Positions 35,105-48,215 of a stretch of DNA of 64,000 nucleotides are shown one piece after another. Origin of the DNA: Miscanthus floridulus. Taxonomy: Eukaryota > Streptophyta > Magnoliopsida > Poales > Poaceae. The stretch spans positions 58,889,702-58,953,701 of the forward strand of contig NC_089591.1 in NCBI RefSeq assembly GCF_019320115.1, in the 5' to 3' direction. Below the pieces are notes generated by a model. It saw only the letters and a program-made list of their open reading frames with translations, was not told where the DNA came from and ran no database searches. The position numbers were made by a program, and so were the translations under genes. How positions within the stretch are numbered: position 1 is the stretch's first letter; each line of letters opens with the position of its first letter.

Positions 35105-38100
35105 GGTTGCCGCAGGAGCCAGAGTAGATTTGGTCCAGGAGATGTTCACCTTCTTCCTGGGTTATACACTTCATCAAGATTTCCTCCTTTGCGTTTTTAC
35201 CCCATAACTTGCCATCGACGAGCAGATACTGTTTACTGCGACGTATCAGGCGCTTGTTTTCTGTTCGATCAGTATAACCGCTGCCATCTGTTAAGTACTT
35301 GATGAAAGGTATTCTCCAGTCGGGCTCATGAGTGGTCGGAGGCGGCTCGATGGTGCTCGATGCCGGAACCGTGGCCACCAATTGCTGGTCTGGAGGCTTG
35401 TCTGCCGTGGAATCTTCCTCTTCGATGGAAGGCGTGAGCAGGTCTTGGACGAATACGCCATGTGGGATTTTGGCTCGGGATGATCCTAACTTTGACAGTG
35501 CATCCGCTGCTTGATTCTTGTCCTGGACCATGTGTATGTACTCGATGCCATAGAACCTGCCTTCCAGCTTTCTGATCAATTTGAAGTATGCGTCCATCTT
35601 CTCGCTGGTTGTGTCCCAGTCCTTATTGAGTTGGTTGATGACCAGAGCAGAGTCTCCGTAGACATAGAGACATTTAATGCCAAGCTCAACCGCAATGCGC
35701 AAACCATGTAGGCATGCTTCGTACTCGGCAGCGTTATTAGATGCTGGGAAATAAATCCTAAGGACATAACAGAGCTGCTCCTTGGATGGTGACATGAAAA
35801 GGACTCCTGCTCCTACACCGTCGATGTTGAGAGAGTCGTCAAAGTACATTGTCCAATACTCGTCGGTGCCAGTAGAGGCAGGCATGCTTAAGTCTGTCCA
35901 CTCGACGATGAAATCGACAAGTGCCTGAGACTTGATTGTAGTGCGGCTTGCAAACTCTAAGGAAAAGGGGCATAGCTCCATTGCCCATTTGACGATGCGC
36001 CCATTCGCATCCTTGTTGCTAATGATGTCTCGCAGAGGGTACTCAGTCATGACCACCACACGATATCCGTCGAAGTAGTGTTTCAACTTTCAGGATGTTA
36101 TCAGTATGGCGTAGATCAACTTCTGAATCTATGGGTACCTGGTCTTGGACTCATTGAGTACCTCACTAATGAAATAGATTGGTCGCTGTACCTTGTAGAC
36201 ATGGCCGGGCTCGTCTCGCTCGACCACCATGGCCGTGGAGACTACTTGATTAGTAGCCGCAATGTAAAGTAGCAGTGTTTCGTCTTCTCTTGGAGCAGTG
36301 AGGACCAGAGGTGACATAAGGTATTGTTTCAGCTGTGTAAAGGCAGCGTCTGCTTCCTCTGACCACTCAAATTTTTTGGATGCTTTGAGTAGTTTGAAGA
36401 ATGGTAATCCTTTTTTGCCTAATCTTGATATGAAACGGCTGAGGGCGGCCATGCACCCAGTGAGCTTCTGAACATCCTTCACCTTATTGGGCGGCTTCAT
36501 GTCCAAGACAGCTTTGACTTTCTCTGGGTTAGGGCATATGCCGTCGTGACTGACGACGTTCCCAAGTAGTATGCCAGAGGGAACACCAAAGATGCACTTC
36601 TTTGGGTTTAATTTCCACTGAAATGTGTTAAGGGCTGCAAAGGTGCATTCCAGGTTGTCAACAAGGGTATGTGCTTCCTTGGTTTTGACGACTATATCAT
36701 CAACATAAGCCTCGACGAGGTCATCTTTTATCTCATCTTTGAGGCAGGCTTGTATAGCGCGTTGGTAGGTAGCTCTAGCGCTCTTAAGCCCGAACGACAT
36801 GGTCGTGTAGCAGTAGGCGCCGAAAGGCGTGATAAAAGATGTCTTGATCTGGTCATCCTTTTTTAGAGCGATCTAGTGATAACCAGAGTAGCAATCGAGA
36901 AAGGAAAGGAGCTCGCAACCAGCGGTTGAATCTACGACCTCGTCTATGCAAGGTAAGCCGAAGGGGTCCTTAGGGCAGTGTTTATTGAGATCAGTGTAAT
37001 CAACGCACATTCTCCATTCATTATTCTTTTTGCGTACAAGAACCGGGTTGGCTAACCACTCCGGATGATACACTTCTTTGATAAATCTGGCTGCCAAAAG
37101 CCATGTAACTTCTACCCTAATCGCCTCCTTTTTATCGCGAGCGAACCATCGTAGCTTCTACTTGATAGGTTTGGCCTTACCGTTGACATTCAAGGAGTGC
37201 TCGATCAAATTCCAAGGTACACCGGGCATGTTAGCAGGTTTCCATGCGAACACATCCACATTGCTCCTCAGGAACCTAACGAGCGCGTCTTCCTATTTGG
37301 GATCCAAGTTGGCCCTGATAAGGGCCATTCTGCTGGGATCGCCATCGACTAGCTAGATCACCTTGTGCTCCTTGGACTTGATGTTCTTGCGTGGAGCCTC
37401 GAGCTCTGGGATCTCCAGGTGGTCAGCCGAGGTCTTCTTGGCGTCGAGCATGGTTTCAGCCATGCGAATAGAGAGGTCGTGAGCCTCTGCTATTTTGAAA
37501 CTGTCGTCCTCGTAGGTATAAGCTGCGCACATGTTGCCTCGGAGGGTTAGAACTCCTTTCTTGGTAGGCATCTTGAGCACCAGATACATGTAATGAGGTA
37601 TGGCCATGAACTTGGTGAGCGACGGTCGACCAAGAATAGCATGGTAGGTGCCGTCGTAGTCAGCGACCACAAAGTTGATGTAGTCAGTGCAGAAGTGGTC
37701 TGGGGTCTCAAACTGCACAGGTAGCGTGATCTGCCCGAGAGGTGTAGAGCTCTATCTGGGGAGAACACCCCAGAACTGTGCCTCGTATGGCTTGAGATCC
37801 GCCTGAGCTATCTTCAGGGCGGGCAGACTATTCTTGAACAGTATATCAATGGAGCTACCGCCGTCAATCAGTACTCTGTCGAACTAGACCTTGTTGATAC
37901 AAGGATCGAGGACCAGGGGGAAACGTCTAGGCTCAGGTATTGCAGCCCATTGGTCCTTTCTACTGAAAGAGATTTCGCGGTGAGACCACGGTGGGAGTCG
38001 CGGATTGGTGAGGAGGTTGTCAGCGTTGACCACGTTCAAACAAGCACAGGCGAGCAGCTTGCATTCCCGCTTGGTCTCGATGGACACTTTGCCTCCGATG

Positions 38101-38111
38101 ATGGTGTGCAC
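35105..38111 (-). pseudogene. Tat protease, reverse transcriptase and dual RNase H, with N-terminal integrase end
   Basis: Minus strand, one frame with repeated stop codons. Protease motif LIDGGSSIDILF (about 37870-37835) and LGRPSLTKF. RT: VRKKNNEWRMCVDYTDLN, FLDCYSGYH, YVDDIVVKTK (about 36707-36678). First RNase H about 36330-35860. Then a second, archaeal-type RNase H: ASNNAAEYEACLHGL, YVYGDSALVI, NQAADALS (about 35750-35480). Then the start of integrase to IYSGSCGNHA, where the nested element splits it. Stops at about 37886, 37754, 37355, 37293, 37158, 36875, 36131 and 36089; all but the last are TAG. Confidence 0.9.
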
Positions 38112-38177
38112 GCGATCGGTTGGCTTGATGTACTTGTGACGAGGGTCTGTATCGTCGTCGTCATTATCCTCGTTGCG

Positions 38178-40277
38178 CTATTCCCCTACGTCGTTAGGCT
38201 TGTCGGATGTTTCCAGAGCCTGTTGACATGTATAGATAGACTTGAGAACGCGGCAATTCTCCATGGTATGGTTTGACTTAGGATGGAGCTGGCAGGAGCC
38301 TTTCAATGCTTTGGCGTAGTCATCTTTGTAATTACGACGTCCGCCACCCTTTTTAACGGTATTGACCTCGCCGTCGTCTTCCCGAGCACGCTTGCTCCTG
38401 TAATCGTCACGGCGGCTACGCCGCTGATTACGTTGGTCGCGGTGGTCACGGGAGTTGTTGCACTAGTTACGGCGGTCAAAATTGTCGTTCTGACCACGGT
38501 TGCCATGGTAGTCGTCGCGATGTGGGGGTTGGTCGGAGCGTGGAACCCTTGCTGCTTCTTCAATAATTATCTTCTTAGCGTCATCGGCGTCTGCATATTT
38601 CTTAGCGGTGGCCAGGAGCGCTGTGACCGATTCAGGTCTCTTCCAGAGGAGCTTGTCTCTTAGGGCGTCGTGGAAGCGGAGGCCAGTGATGAAAGCCTCG
38701 ATCACCTCGTTGTCGGAGATTGATGGGACCTTGATGCGCATCTCTGAGAAACGCTGGACATACTCGCATAGTGGCTCATCTTTCCGATCTTGGATCCGTT
38801 GCAGATCATACTTGTTGCCCGGTTGCTCACAAGTAGCGATGAAATTGTCGATGAAGGCTTGCTTAAGCTCCTAATAAGAATCAAAGTAGTTTGCCAGCAA
38901 GCTGACAAGCCATTGGTGACCTGCATGGCCAACAGCGACTGGGAAGTAGTTAGACATGATGTGCTCGTCAGCCATGGCTGATCTGCATGCAGTTTCATAG
39001 AGCATGACCCATAATTCGGGGTTTTCCTTGCCGTCGTACTTCTAAAGTTTCTCGAGCTTGAAATTCTTGGGCCATATGACTTGGCGAAGGTGTGGAGTAA
39101 ACTGCTTTAAACCTGGTGGACCGCGGGCAGTGTCATACTCTATACGACGATAGCTTTCATAGGCTGCTCGATCGTTGGCTCTCTGGTTGATGCGAGCGCG
39201 CAGATCACGTCCACCGAGGTAATGGCGGAGATCGTTATTGCCATCGTGGCTATCTCGATTGCCATCTGGATTAGCCCTGCGACCGTGGTTATCGTGGCGA
39301 TTGTCACGGTTGTCTCGGCGATTATCATCCCAGACGTCGCGACGGTTGTCCTCCCGACAGCGGTTGTCATTCTGACCACCATCGTGGCCACCGTTTCCGC
39401 CTTGATAGTTGTCTGATGGGTCGTTGCGCGAGCCATGTGGGTTGAGTGGCTGTGAGCGACTTGGGAGCTGGCGGCTATGGCTTGACTCGACTGAGATAGA
39501 TGGAGCCCGAACTTGATTTACAATCTCTATGGTCTGGGCCATGGCAGCCGTCAGATAGGCTTGTATTTCATCGCGAACCGCTTGGGTTTCTAGGGTGTTG
39601 GGTAGCCGTTGCATTGTCGCCATGGCGACGGCTACATTGGCACTTGGAGTCCTGAAGACCTGTTTGTCTCCCACCCTGTCGAAAGCATCGTTGAGGTCGC
39701 GTGGCTGGACCCTTATGCGTCGCGTCTCCTGGTCTGCTTCGGCTTCGATTTGTCGACGATTAAACCGGTCAATATTGCGTGCTTTGCGCGCAGTCCTTTC
39801 TTGCTCTATTTCACCAACTGCTGGTGGTTCGTCATTACTGACAACATGGATCAAATCCCCTCGTCTTGGCGGGAAAGACGAGAATTGTGAAAACCCCAGG
39901 GTGTGGTCTGGTAGATCCAGATCATACTTGGCGTCGTCATCTTCGTGATGCTGAAGCTCGGTGTGGACAGATGCATTAGATGTGATGCCAGACGAGGAGC
40001 TGGAGTTGCCCTCTTGGACTGTGTGGACGGATCCTTCTTGATAATCTTCAGTCCGGATCATGTTAACGAAGTTGCACGGCTTCGGCCGAGGTCGGTGCAT
40101 AAAACACATATCCAAGCGGCATTGTAGGTTATACGTGTAGCTGGAGGCAGCGTTTCGCAGGCCGTAGGGCTGGACCTGGTGGTTCTCTGTCGAGGCTTCA
40201 TACTTGGGGAGCCAGAGACCCGTCGCGGAGGCTGGCTGGCGACGAGCGGAGCGCCCTTCAGGAGTAGATATGACCAC
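38178..40277 (-). pseudogene. Tat Gag, with stop codons
   Basis: Open from 40277 to a TAG at 39042-39044, then the same frame continues with further TAGs at about 38874, 38465 and 38178. The first part is Q/R/N/D-rich linker; retrotransposon gag homology is at about 39040-38540 (ELWVMLYETACRSAMADEH, YDLQRIQDRKDEPLCEYVQR, EAFITGLR). A basic R/D-rich stretch follows. I see no perfect CCHC knuckle; HPKSNHTMENC is a partial match. Confidence 0.82.
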
Positions 40278-40832
40278 GAGATCTATACCAGGTCATGCAG
40301 GATGACTGGTCCGAGCTGGTCGAGTAGATCTATTATGGGGAGCGGTTACCTACTCGTTAGGTTGACTTCGAATCGTACTTACCAGAGCTAGGGTTTCAGC
40401 GAGTTTGGTGCCGTCCCGATCGATGGAGTCGAGCAGGTCGGTGTTGTCGATCTGCTTCCCTTTGTAGCAGGGAAGCGGACGATGAGTTGTCGGCATGGCT
40501 GAAGATGATGCAGGCGTGGTCAAAGCCAGATGTACCATGGTTAGTCGGCATGGCTGAAGATGATGCAGGCATGGTCGGAGCCAGATGTACCGTGGTCAGA
40601 GCTAGATCCATCGTGGTTGGAGCCGTACCCATCGTGGTCGGAGCCGTAGCCGATGCAGGTGAAGCAGTGGTCGCCGCAGACTGAATCCACGCCTTCTCCG
40701 TGGTCATGGTGATGAAGTCGTCGGAGTCGGTGGTCCAGGTGATCTGGCCGACGGTGAACGTGAGGCCATTCAGCGTAGCCATGGAGCCGGAGACGATGAC
40801 CATCTTGTTTGCTTGGAGAGCAATACGCACAC

Positions 40833-40850
40833 CCCCTACCTGGCGCGCCA
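40833..40850 (-). other. Tat Gypsy primer-binding site
   Basis: Minus strand TGGCGCGCCAGGTAGGGG one base inside the 5' LTR. I do not assign the tRNA. Confidence 0.6.
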
Positions 40851-40851
40851 C

Positions 40852-41323
40852 TATCGATGAAATATGGTTGGCAGTCTACCTAGAGGTATGCCCAAGGTAG
40901 TAGATTATCGGTAGACAGATGCGCAAGCCACAAACAAGACGGTGACGCGAGACAGACATGAGGTTTTATCTAGGTTCGGCCGCCCAGAAGGCGTAATACC
41001 TACGTCCTACGTCTAATTTGTATTACTGTATGTCAATGAGAGATGTTTTTTAGAGGGATCCCCTGCCCGCCTTATATAGTCCGGAGGGCAGGATTATAGA
41101 TCTAGAAACTAATCCTAGCCAGTTACAATTGCCATATATGGCCGAATAAGGATTCCTATTCTAACTGACTAGGATCTTGCTTGATCGCCAAATCTGCCTT
41201 GACTCCTTGTGCGGGACTCCAATTAGGTTGGCTGGGCCACACGTCATCTTTTGGTGGATTGGACCCATCGATCTGGGCCGGCCCAAGCTTAGCTGTAAGG
41301 GTATAGGGGTTAATACCCCCACA
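40852..41323 (-). repeat. Tat Gypsy 5' LTR
   Basis: 472 bp. Its inner end is TATCGATGAAATATGG, so the terminal TG has become TA. Confidence 0.92.
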
Positions 41324-42853
41324 ATAGCCGTACTATTAAGAGGAGTGAAATTCGTGTTGGAATGTGGTTATTAAAGTACCACTAGATGCTCTAACTCATT
41401 GCATATGCATTTAGGATCTAGTGGAGAACTAACACCCTTGAAAATGTTTGTGAAAATATACTAACACATGTGCACAAGGTGATACACTTGATGGTTAGCA
41501 CATTTGAGCAAGGGTGAAGAAGACGGAGGAGATGCCAGCGTCGGTCAAGTGATCAAACGCTGGATCTGAATGCACCGGACGCTGACTGCCTGCGTCCGAT
41601 CACACTAACTCAGCGGTACAGTGGCTAGGGTTTACCACTGGACATTGGGCTGTGTCCGGTCGAGGTGGACCAGACGTGTTCGGTTGAGGAGAAATGATTT
41701 TTGACCCTTACTGTACTCGACCGGACGCTGGGGCTTCAGTGTCCGGTCAATTTTGCCGGATCATCCGGTCAGCTTCGTAGCCATTGAAATCTGACAAATA
41801 GCGTTTGAAGTTGGTGATGCGTGGCGTCCATTGGGCGACCGGACGCTGAGGGCTGGCGTTCGGTTAGTTGGACCAGAGTGTCCGGTCAGAGCGCAGTGTG
41901 CTAAGTGAAGGGGTACAATGGCTCTATTTTGTGGGGGCTTCTATTTAAGCCCCATGGCCGGCTATGGCTCGTATCTTTGGCTATTTTCATTGACATAGCA
42001 ACCTTGTGAGCCTAGGCAAAAGTCCTCCCACTCATCTCCATCATTGATTCATCATCATAGTGAGATTGGGAGTGATCCAAGTGCATTGCTTGAGTGATTG
42101 CATCTAGAGGCACTTGGTGTTCGTGTTTCGCTGTAGATTTCGCTTGTTACTCTTGGTGGTTGCCGCCACCTAGACGGCTTGGAGCAGCGAGGATCGTTGA
42201 GCAGAGGTGGTGATTGTCTCCGGCTCCGATCATGGTGATTGTGAGGGGTTCTTGACCTTTCCCCGGCGGAGCGCCAAAAGGTACTCTAGTGGATTGCTCG
42301 TGGCTTGTGTGATCCTCATCTTGTGTTGGTTGTGCGGCACCCTATTGAGGGTTTGGCGTGTGAAGCCAATTAGTGCGTGAACCTCCAAGTGAGTAAATCG
42401 CCACAATAAGGACTAGCTTGCCGGCAAGCAAGTGAACCTCGGTAAAAATCATTATGTTCATCCTTTGATTATGAGGTGATTGGTCTTCATTGTTATTTGT
42501 CCTTATGATTGATTGGTTCACTCCTCGATACGGCGGTATAACTATCTTGATCACTCTCTTTACATTACCGCAAACTAGTTGTCAAGCTCTTTAGTGTAAC
42601 TAGTTGTGAGAGCTTGTTTGTTTAGTTGGTGTGGCTCTTTAGTTAGTCTTTGAGAGCACACTAACATAGGGTAGTGTATTTGCTATTGTGTGGATAAATA
42701 CTATCTAAACTAGAATTATGGTAGGTGGCTTGCATTTTGAGTAGGCTAGCGCAACACTTGCTTTGTCTCATAATTGTCTAACCATTTTGTTAAGTATTGT
42801 TGTAGAAATTTTATTAGGCTATTCACCCCCCCTCTAGCCATTAGGACCTTTCA
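41324..42853 (+). repeat. Sirevirus 5' LTR, second part
   Basis: Continues the LTR after the Gypsy insertion, starting with the duplicated ATAGC and ending CCTTTCA. The full 5' LTR is 1,799 bp. It has a TATA-like CTATTTAAGC (41941-41950) and many copies of CCGGAC/GTCCGG words between about 41550 and 41890. It holds 21 bp that the 3' LTR lacks (about 41555-41575), bounded by short repeats. Confidence 0.92.
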
Positions 42854-42855
42854 AG

Positions 42856-42867
42856 TGGTACCAGAGC
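42856..42867 (+). other. Sirevirus primer-binding site
   Basis: TGGTACCAGAGC, two bases after the LTR end, complementary to the 3' end of initiator tRNA-Met with one mismatch. Confidence 0.8.
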
Positions 42868-42910
42868 CAAGGTCATCATTATTTGAGGCTTAACAACCTT
42901 CAGTGTTAAA

Positions 42911-44982
42911 ATGGCCCAAATCAACAACACCAAGAAGCCACCCTAATTTGATGGCACAAATTATCCTTATTGGAAGTCAAAGATGACCACACATATCAAG
43001 TCAATCAATAGAAAGGTGTGGAATGTGGTAGAAACCAAAATTGAGATTGGTGATCCAGAGAATCCCACCATGGCCGAAAAAGTACTTCTCCAAAACAATG
43101 ATATTGCTCTAAGTGCTATTCATGATGCAATTGATGAGAGAACATTTGAGCAAATCAAGAATATTGAGATGGCTCATGAGGCTTGGAAGAAGTTGAAAGA
43201 ATCATTTGAGGGCACTCAAGCCGTGAAGGGTGCAAAGGCATACATTCTCAAAGAGAAGTTTGCAAGCTTCAAGATAAAGGATGATGAGAGTGTACTAGAA
43301 ATGTTCCATAGGCTTCAAGTGCTTATCAATGATCTCAAAGCACTTGGAGAAGAAGTGAAGGATAAAGACTTCTCCCACAAGTTCTTGAGATGCTTACCCT
43401 CAAGATTTGGTACATTGGTCACTATTCTAGTGAGGAATGGTTTGGACACCATAACACCAAACCAAGTGTTGGGAGATATAATGACTGATGATACTTATAG
43501 AGATGATGATGAGAAGGAAGAAAAGAAGGAGAAGAAGGATGAGAAGAAGAAAAGTGTGGCATTCAAAGCCACATCATCCAAGGGCAAAGCAAAGCAAGAA
43601 ACTTTAAGTGAAGAAGATGAATCTTGGGATGATGATGATGATGAGAAGATGGCTCTATTTGTAAAGAGATTTGGCAAGTTTATGGTGAAGAAGGGCTACC
43701 GTGCTAGAAGAAAGAAGTCTTCATTCAAGAACAAAGAAGAGTCAAGAAGGTGCTTCAAGTGTGGAAGCAAAGATCATCTTGTTTCTCAATGCCCATACAA
43801 TAGTGACAATGATGATGACAACAAGAAGAACAAGAAGAAGGACAAGAAGGAAAAGAAAGAGAAGAAGGACAAGATGGCCTTCAAGAAGAAGGGTGGTTCA
43901 TATGTAGTCACTTGGGATAGTGATGCTTCCTCAAGTGATGATGATGATGATAGTGATGATCACAAGACCACCAAGAAGAAGGTTCTTGCAAGCATTGCCA
44001 TTAATGAGAAGCCTTCTCTCTTTGAATCTTAATCATGCTTTATGGCTAAGGCCACTAAGGTACAATCTTATGATGATGAAAGTGATGAAGAACATGTTGA
44101 TGATAATGAACATGAAAATGAAAATGATAGTGATAGTGATGATGATGAACCTACTAAAGATGAATTAATTGATATGCTAGAAGATGCTAAAGAATACTTT
44201 GACATCAAGAGGAGGGAATGCAAAAGCTTACGTAAGGAACTTATAGCTCTTAAGCAAGCCTTTGATGAGCTCAATACATCTCATGAGAGGCTAGAGGAAG
44301 CAAATGAGAAGCTTGGAAAAGCTCACAAAAAGCTTGAAAAGGCTCATTTCTCTTTACTTGATGAGCAAAATAAAAAGAAGCATGTTGAAACTTGCAATGT
44401 AGGTTTAACTTGTGACATAATTGATGAATCACTATCTATGCCTATCATTGTTGCTCCTACTAACCCTTCTTGTAGCACTTCCACTCCTACCTCATCTAGT
44501 AGTGATGGTCTCACTTGTGACACCTCACTAGTGGTTGAGAATGAGAACCTCAAGAAGGAGGTCACTAAGCTCACTCACACCTTAGCTAAGGCTTATGATG
44601 GTGAGGACCGCTTGCTTATGTGCTTGGGTAGCCAAAGAGCTTCTCTCTACAAAGAGGGATTGTGCTATACCCCCAAGAAAGGCAAAGCGGCATTTGCTCC
44701 TCACAAGACTAGTTTTGTGAAGAACAATGGTCGGTTTTGCACTAGTTGCAAGTAAGTGGGTCACAAAGAGCAAGAATGCAAAAATAAGAGCAAAAATGCT
44801 AATGTATCCTTCATAAAGCTTGATTCATGCTATATGCTTACTAAGAGTACAAATGGTGTAAAGGCTAAGTTCATTGGTAAACCATGGATGGGCTCAAAGA
44901 AGAAAGCCATTTGGGTACCAAAGAGCCTAGTGACTAACCTTCAAGGACCCAAGCAAGTTTGGGTATCTAAAAGGAATTGATC
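42911..44982 (+). pseudogene. Sirevirus Gag, with stop codons
   Basis: One frame from ATG 42911 (MAQINNTKKPP). It has TAA stops at about 42944, 44030 and 44753, and ends at a TGA near 44980. Domains: a UBN2-type gag core (about 42960-43480), a K/D/E-rich basic linker, a CCHC zinc knuckle CFKCGSKDHLVSQC (43753-43794), then a long coiled-coil section (about 44160-44350). A second zinc knuckle C-x2-C-x4-H-x4-C near 44738-44780 has a stop at its second spacer residue. Large gag with coiled coil is typical of Sireviruses. Confidence 0.88.
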
Positions 44983-47900
44983 TTCTTTTGTAGGTCAATT
45001 ATAAAGCTGAAGGAAGGCATTGGGTTCTTGATAGTGGGTGCACTCAACACATGACTGGTGATGCAAGAATGTTCAACTCAATCAATACCAATGGCAATGA
45101 TGGTCATGATAGTATCACATTTGGTGATAATGGCAAAGGCAAGGTCAAAGGGCTTGGTAAGATTACAATATCAAATGACATGAGCATATCTAATGTGTTG
45201 CTAGTAGAGAGCTTGAACTTCAATTTGCTATCCATGGCACAATTGTGTGATCATAAATTTAAATACATATTTGGAGTAGATGATATAGAGATCATAAGTG
45301 TAGATGGCTCTAACTTGATCTTCAAAGGCTTTAGATATGAGAATCTATACTTGGTTGATTTCAATGCTAGTGAGGCTAAATTATCTACATGCTTATTCAC
45401 TAAGTCTAGCATGGGTTGGTTATGGCATAGAAGGCTTGGTCATATTGGAATGAAACAGTTGAATAGATTGATTAAGCATGACTTAGTTAAAGGCTTGAAA
45501 GATGTTGTGTTTGAAAAGGATAAGCTTTGTAGCTCTTGTCAAGCCGACAAACAAGTTGGAAACACCCATCCTAAGAAAAGCATGATGAGCACTAGTAAAG
45601 CATTTGAGTTATTGCGTATGGATTTGTTTGGGCCAACACAATATACTAGCATTGGTGGTAATAAATATGGCTTTGTGATAGTGAATGATTACACTAGATA
45701 CATTTGGGTATTCTTTTTAGTGAACAAAAGTGATGTATTTGCAACATTCAAATCATTTGTCAAAGGCATTCACAATGAATTTGAAACAACCATCAAGAGA
45801 GTTAGAAGTGACAATGGTAGTGAGTTCAAGAACACTAGAATTGATGAGCTATGTGATGAATTTAGAATTAGACATCAATTCTCGGCCAAATACACTCCAT
45901 AATCAAATGGCCTTGTTGAGAGGAAGAATAGAACACTTATTGATATAGCAAGGTCTATGCTTAGTGAGTACAATATGAGTCAATCTTTTTGGGCCGAAGC
46001 TATCAACACGGCTTGCTATTGTAGCAACCGCCTCTATTGTCACCGATTAAAAGAGAAGACACCATATGAGCTCTTGAATGGTAGAAAGCCCAACATTGCA
46101 TATTTTCGGGTCTTTGGTTGCAAATGTTATATCTTGAAGAAAGGCACAAGATTGGGCAAGTTTGACAAGAAGTGTGATGAAGGATTCCTACTTGGTTACT
46201 CCACTACAAGCAAAGCATATAGAGTTTGGAATTTGGATAGTGATACTCTTGAGGAAGTTTATGATGTTGAATTTGATGAAACCAAGGGTTCGCAAGTAGA
46301 GAATGAGAACTTGGAAGATGTTAGAGCCATTCAACTTTCAAATGCCATGAAGAACATGAATATTGGTGAATTGAGGCCTAGGCAAGTGAATGATGATGAA
46401 GATGATCAAGTGCAAGTGCTCTCTAACTCAAATGTGCAAGATGATACAAATCAAGCTAGTGCAAGTGACTCTCATGATATTGATCAAGATCAAGTGGCTA
46501 GTATATCATCTCAACCCAATGATCAAGCAAGTGCAAGCAATCAAGTTCCATTGCTCCAACCAACAAGTATTGCAAGAGATCATCCTTTGGATACAATCAT
46601 TGGTGATATTTCAAGAGGTGTACAAACAAGATCAAAATTGGCATCATTTTGTAAACACTTCTTATTTGTGTCATCCATTGAACCAAAGAAGATAGATGAA
46701 GCTTTGAAGGATGTTGATTGGGTGAATGCTATGCATGAAGAATTGAATAAATTCACAAGAAATCAAGTATGGGAGTTGGTAGAAAGACCAAAGGGACACA
46801 ATGTGATTGGAACCAAATGGGTCTTTAGAAATAAGCAAGATCAAGATGGGATAGTAGTAAGGAACAAAGCAAGATTAGTAGCACAAGGCTATACACAAGT
46901 TGAAGGTCTTGACTTTAGAGAAACATATGCCCCGGTTGCTAGATTGGAAGCAATTAGAATCTTGCTAGCCTATGCTTGTGCCCACAACATCAAGCTCTAT
47001 CAAATGGATGTTAAGAGTGCATTTCTCAATGGTTATATCAATGAAGAAGTATATATTGAGCAACCTCCCGGTTTTGAAGATGATAAGAAGCCCAACCATG
47101 TGTACAAGTTGAAGAAGGCATTGAATGGCTTGAAGCAAGCACCTAGAGCATGGTATGAGAGATTAAAGGATTTCCTCCTCTCTAAAGGGTTCACAATAGG
47201 CAAGGTTGACACCACTCTTTTCATCAAGAAGATTGGAAAAGATCTATTTGTGTTGCAAATATATGTTGATGATATCATATTTGGATCAACCAATCAAGAA
47301 TTTTGTGATGAGTTTGGAAAGATTATGGCTAATGAGTATGAGATGTCCATGATTGGAGAATTGAGTTACTTCCTTGGTCTTCAAATCAAGCAATTAAAGA
47401 ATGGTACATTTGTGAGTCAAGGCAAGTACATCAAGGACATGATCAAGAAGTTTGGAATGATTGATAGCAAAGTCATTAGCACACCAATGGGAACAAATGG
47501 CAACTTGGATAGTGATGCAAGTAGAAACATGGTGGATCAAAAGTTGTATCGGTCTATGACTAGAAGCCTACTCCATGTGACCGTATCAAGGCCGGATGTC
47601 ATGTTTAGTGTATGCATGTGTGCAAGATTTCAAGCCTCATCAAGAGAAAGTCACTTGAAGGCTACAAAGAGGATATTGAGGTACTTGAAGCATACACCAA
47701 ATGTTGGTTTGTGGTATCCCAAAGGAGCAAAGTTTGAGCTAGTTGGTTACTCTGACTCGGACTATGTGGGATGCAAGGTTGAAAGGAAGAGCACCTCGGG
47801 CACATGTCAATTGTTGGGAAGATCACTTGTTTCATGGTCATCAAAGAAGCAAAATAGTGTTGCTTTATCAACCGCCGAAGCCGAATACATATCCGTCGGT

Positions 47901-48215
47901 AGTTGTTGTGCACAAATACTTTGGATGAAGGCTACTTTGAGTGACTTTGGAATCAAGTTCAAGAAAGTGCCATTGCTATGTGACAATAAGAGTGCAATCA
48001 AGCTAACCAATAATCCGGTTCAACATGCAAGAACAAAGCACATTGATGTCCGCCACCATTTCATAAGAGATCATCAACAAAAAGGGGACATTTGCATTGA
48101 GAGTGTAGGCACTGAAGATCAACTTGCTGACATATTCACCAAGCCATTGGATGAGAAAAGGTTTTATAAGCTAAGGAATGAGTTGAACATATTGGATTTC
48201 TCAAATATGTGTTGA
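44983..48215 (+). pseudogene. Sirevirus Pol (protease, integrase, RT, RNase H)
   Basis: The pol frame differs from gag by one base; a single-base insertion near 44970-44976 looks responsible, and a TAG at 44991-44993 follows. Domains in order: protease with DSG (45030-45038); GAG-pre-integrase WLWHRRLGH; integrase with LLRMDLFGP and RSDNGSEF; a TAA at about 45901 directly before the [10 protein letters not shown] glutamate motif; RT with [19 protein letters not shown] and YVDD (about 47262-47273); RNase H with SDSDYVGC and STAEAEY; C-terminus [12 protein letters not shown]. From 45904 to 48215 the frame is fully open (about 770 codons). No env-like frame follows. Confidence 0.92.

Larger units (their letters stand above)
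23653..41323 (-). mobile_element. Tat-lineage Gypsy retrotransposon with antisense accessory gene
   Basis: 472-bp LTRs at both ends and TSD ATAGC (23648-23652 and 41324-41328). Gag-Pol runs on the minus strand from about 40277 to 29159. Between integrase and the 3' LTR lies a 5-kb region with a plus-strand (antisense) multi-exon gene, an architecture known from Grande-like and other Tat elements. A second, archaeal-type RNase H confirms the Tat lineage. Net length without the nested element is about 12.75 kb. Many stop codons make it inactive. Confidence 0.92.

Noticed and set aside
39140..39436. Threonine/isoleucine-rich frames opposite and alongside Tat Gag
   Set aside because: Shadow frames of the low-complexity D/N/R-rich Gag linker.
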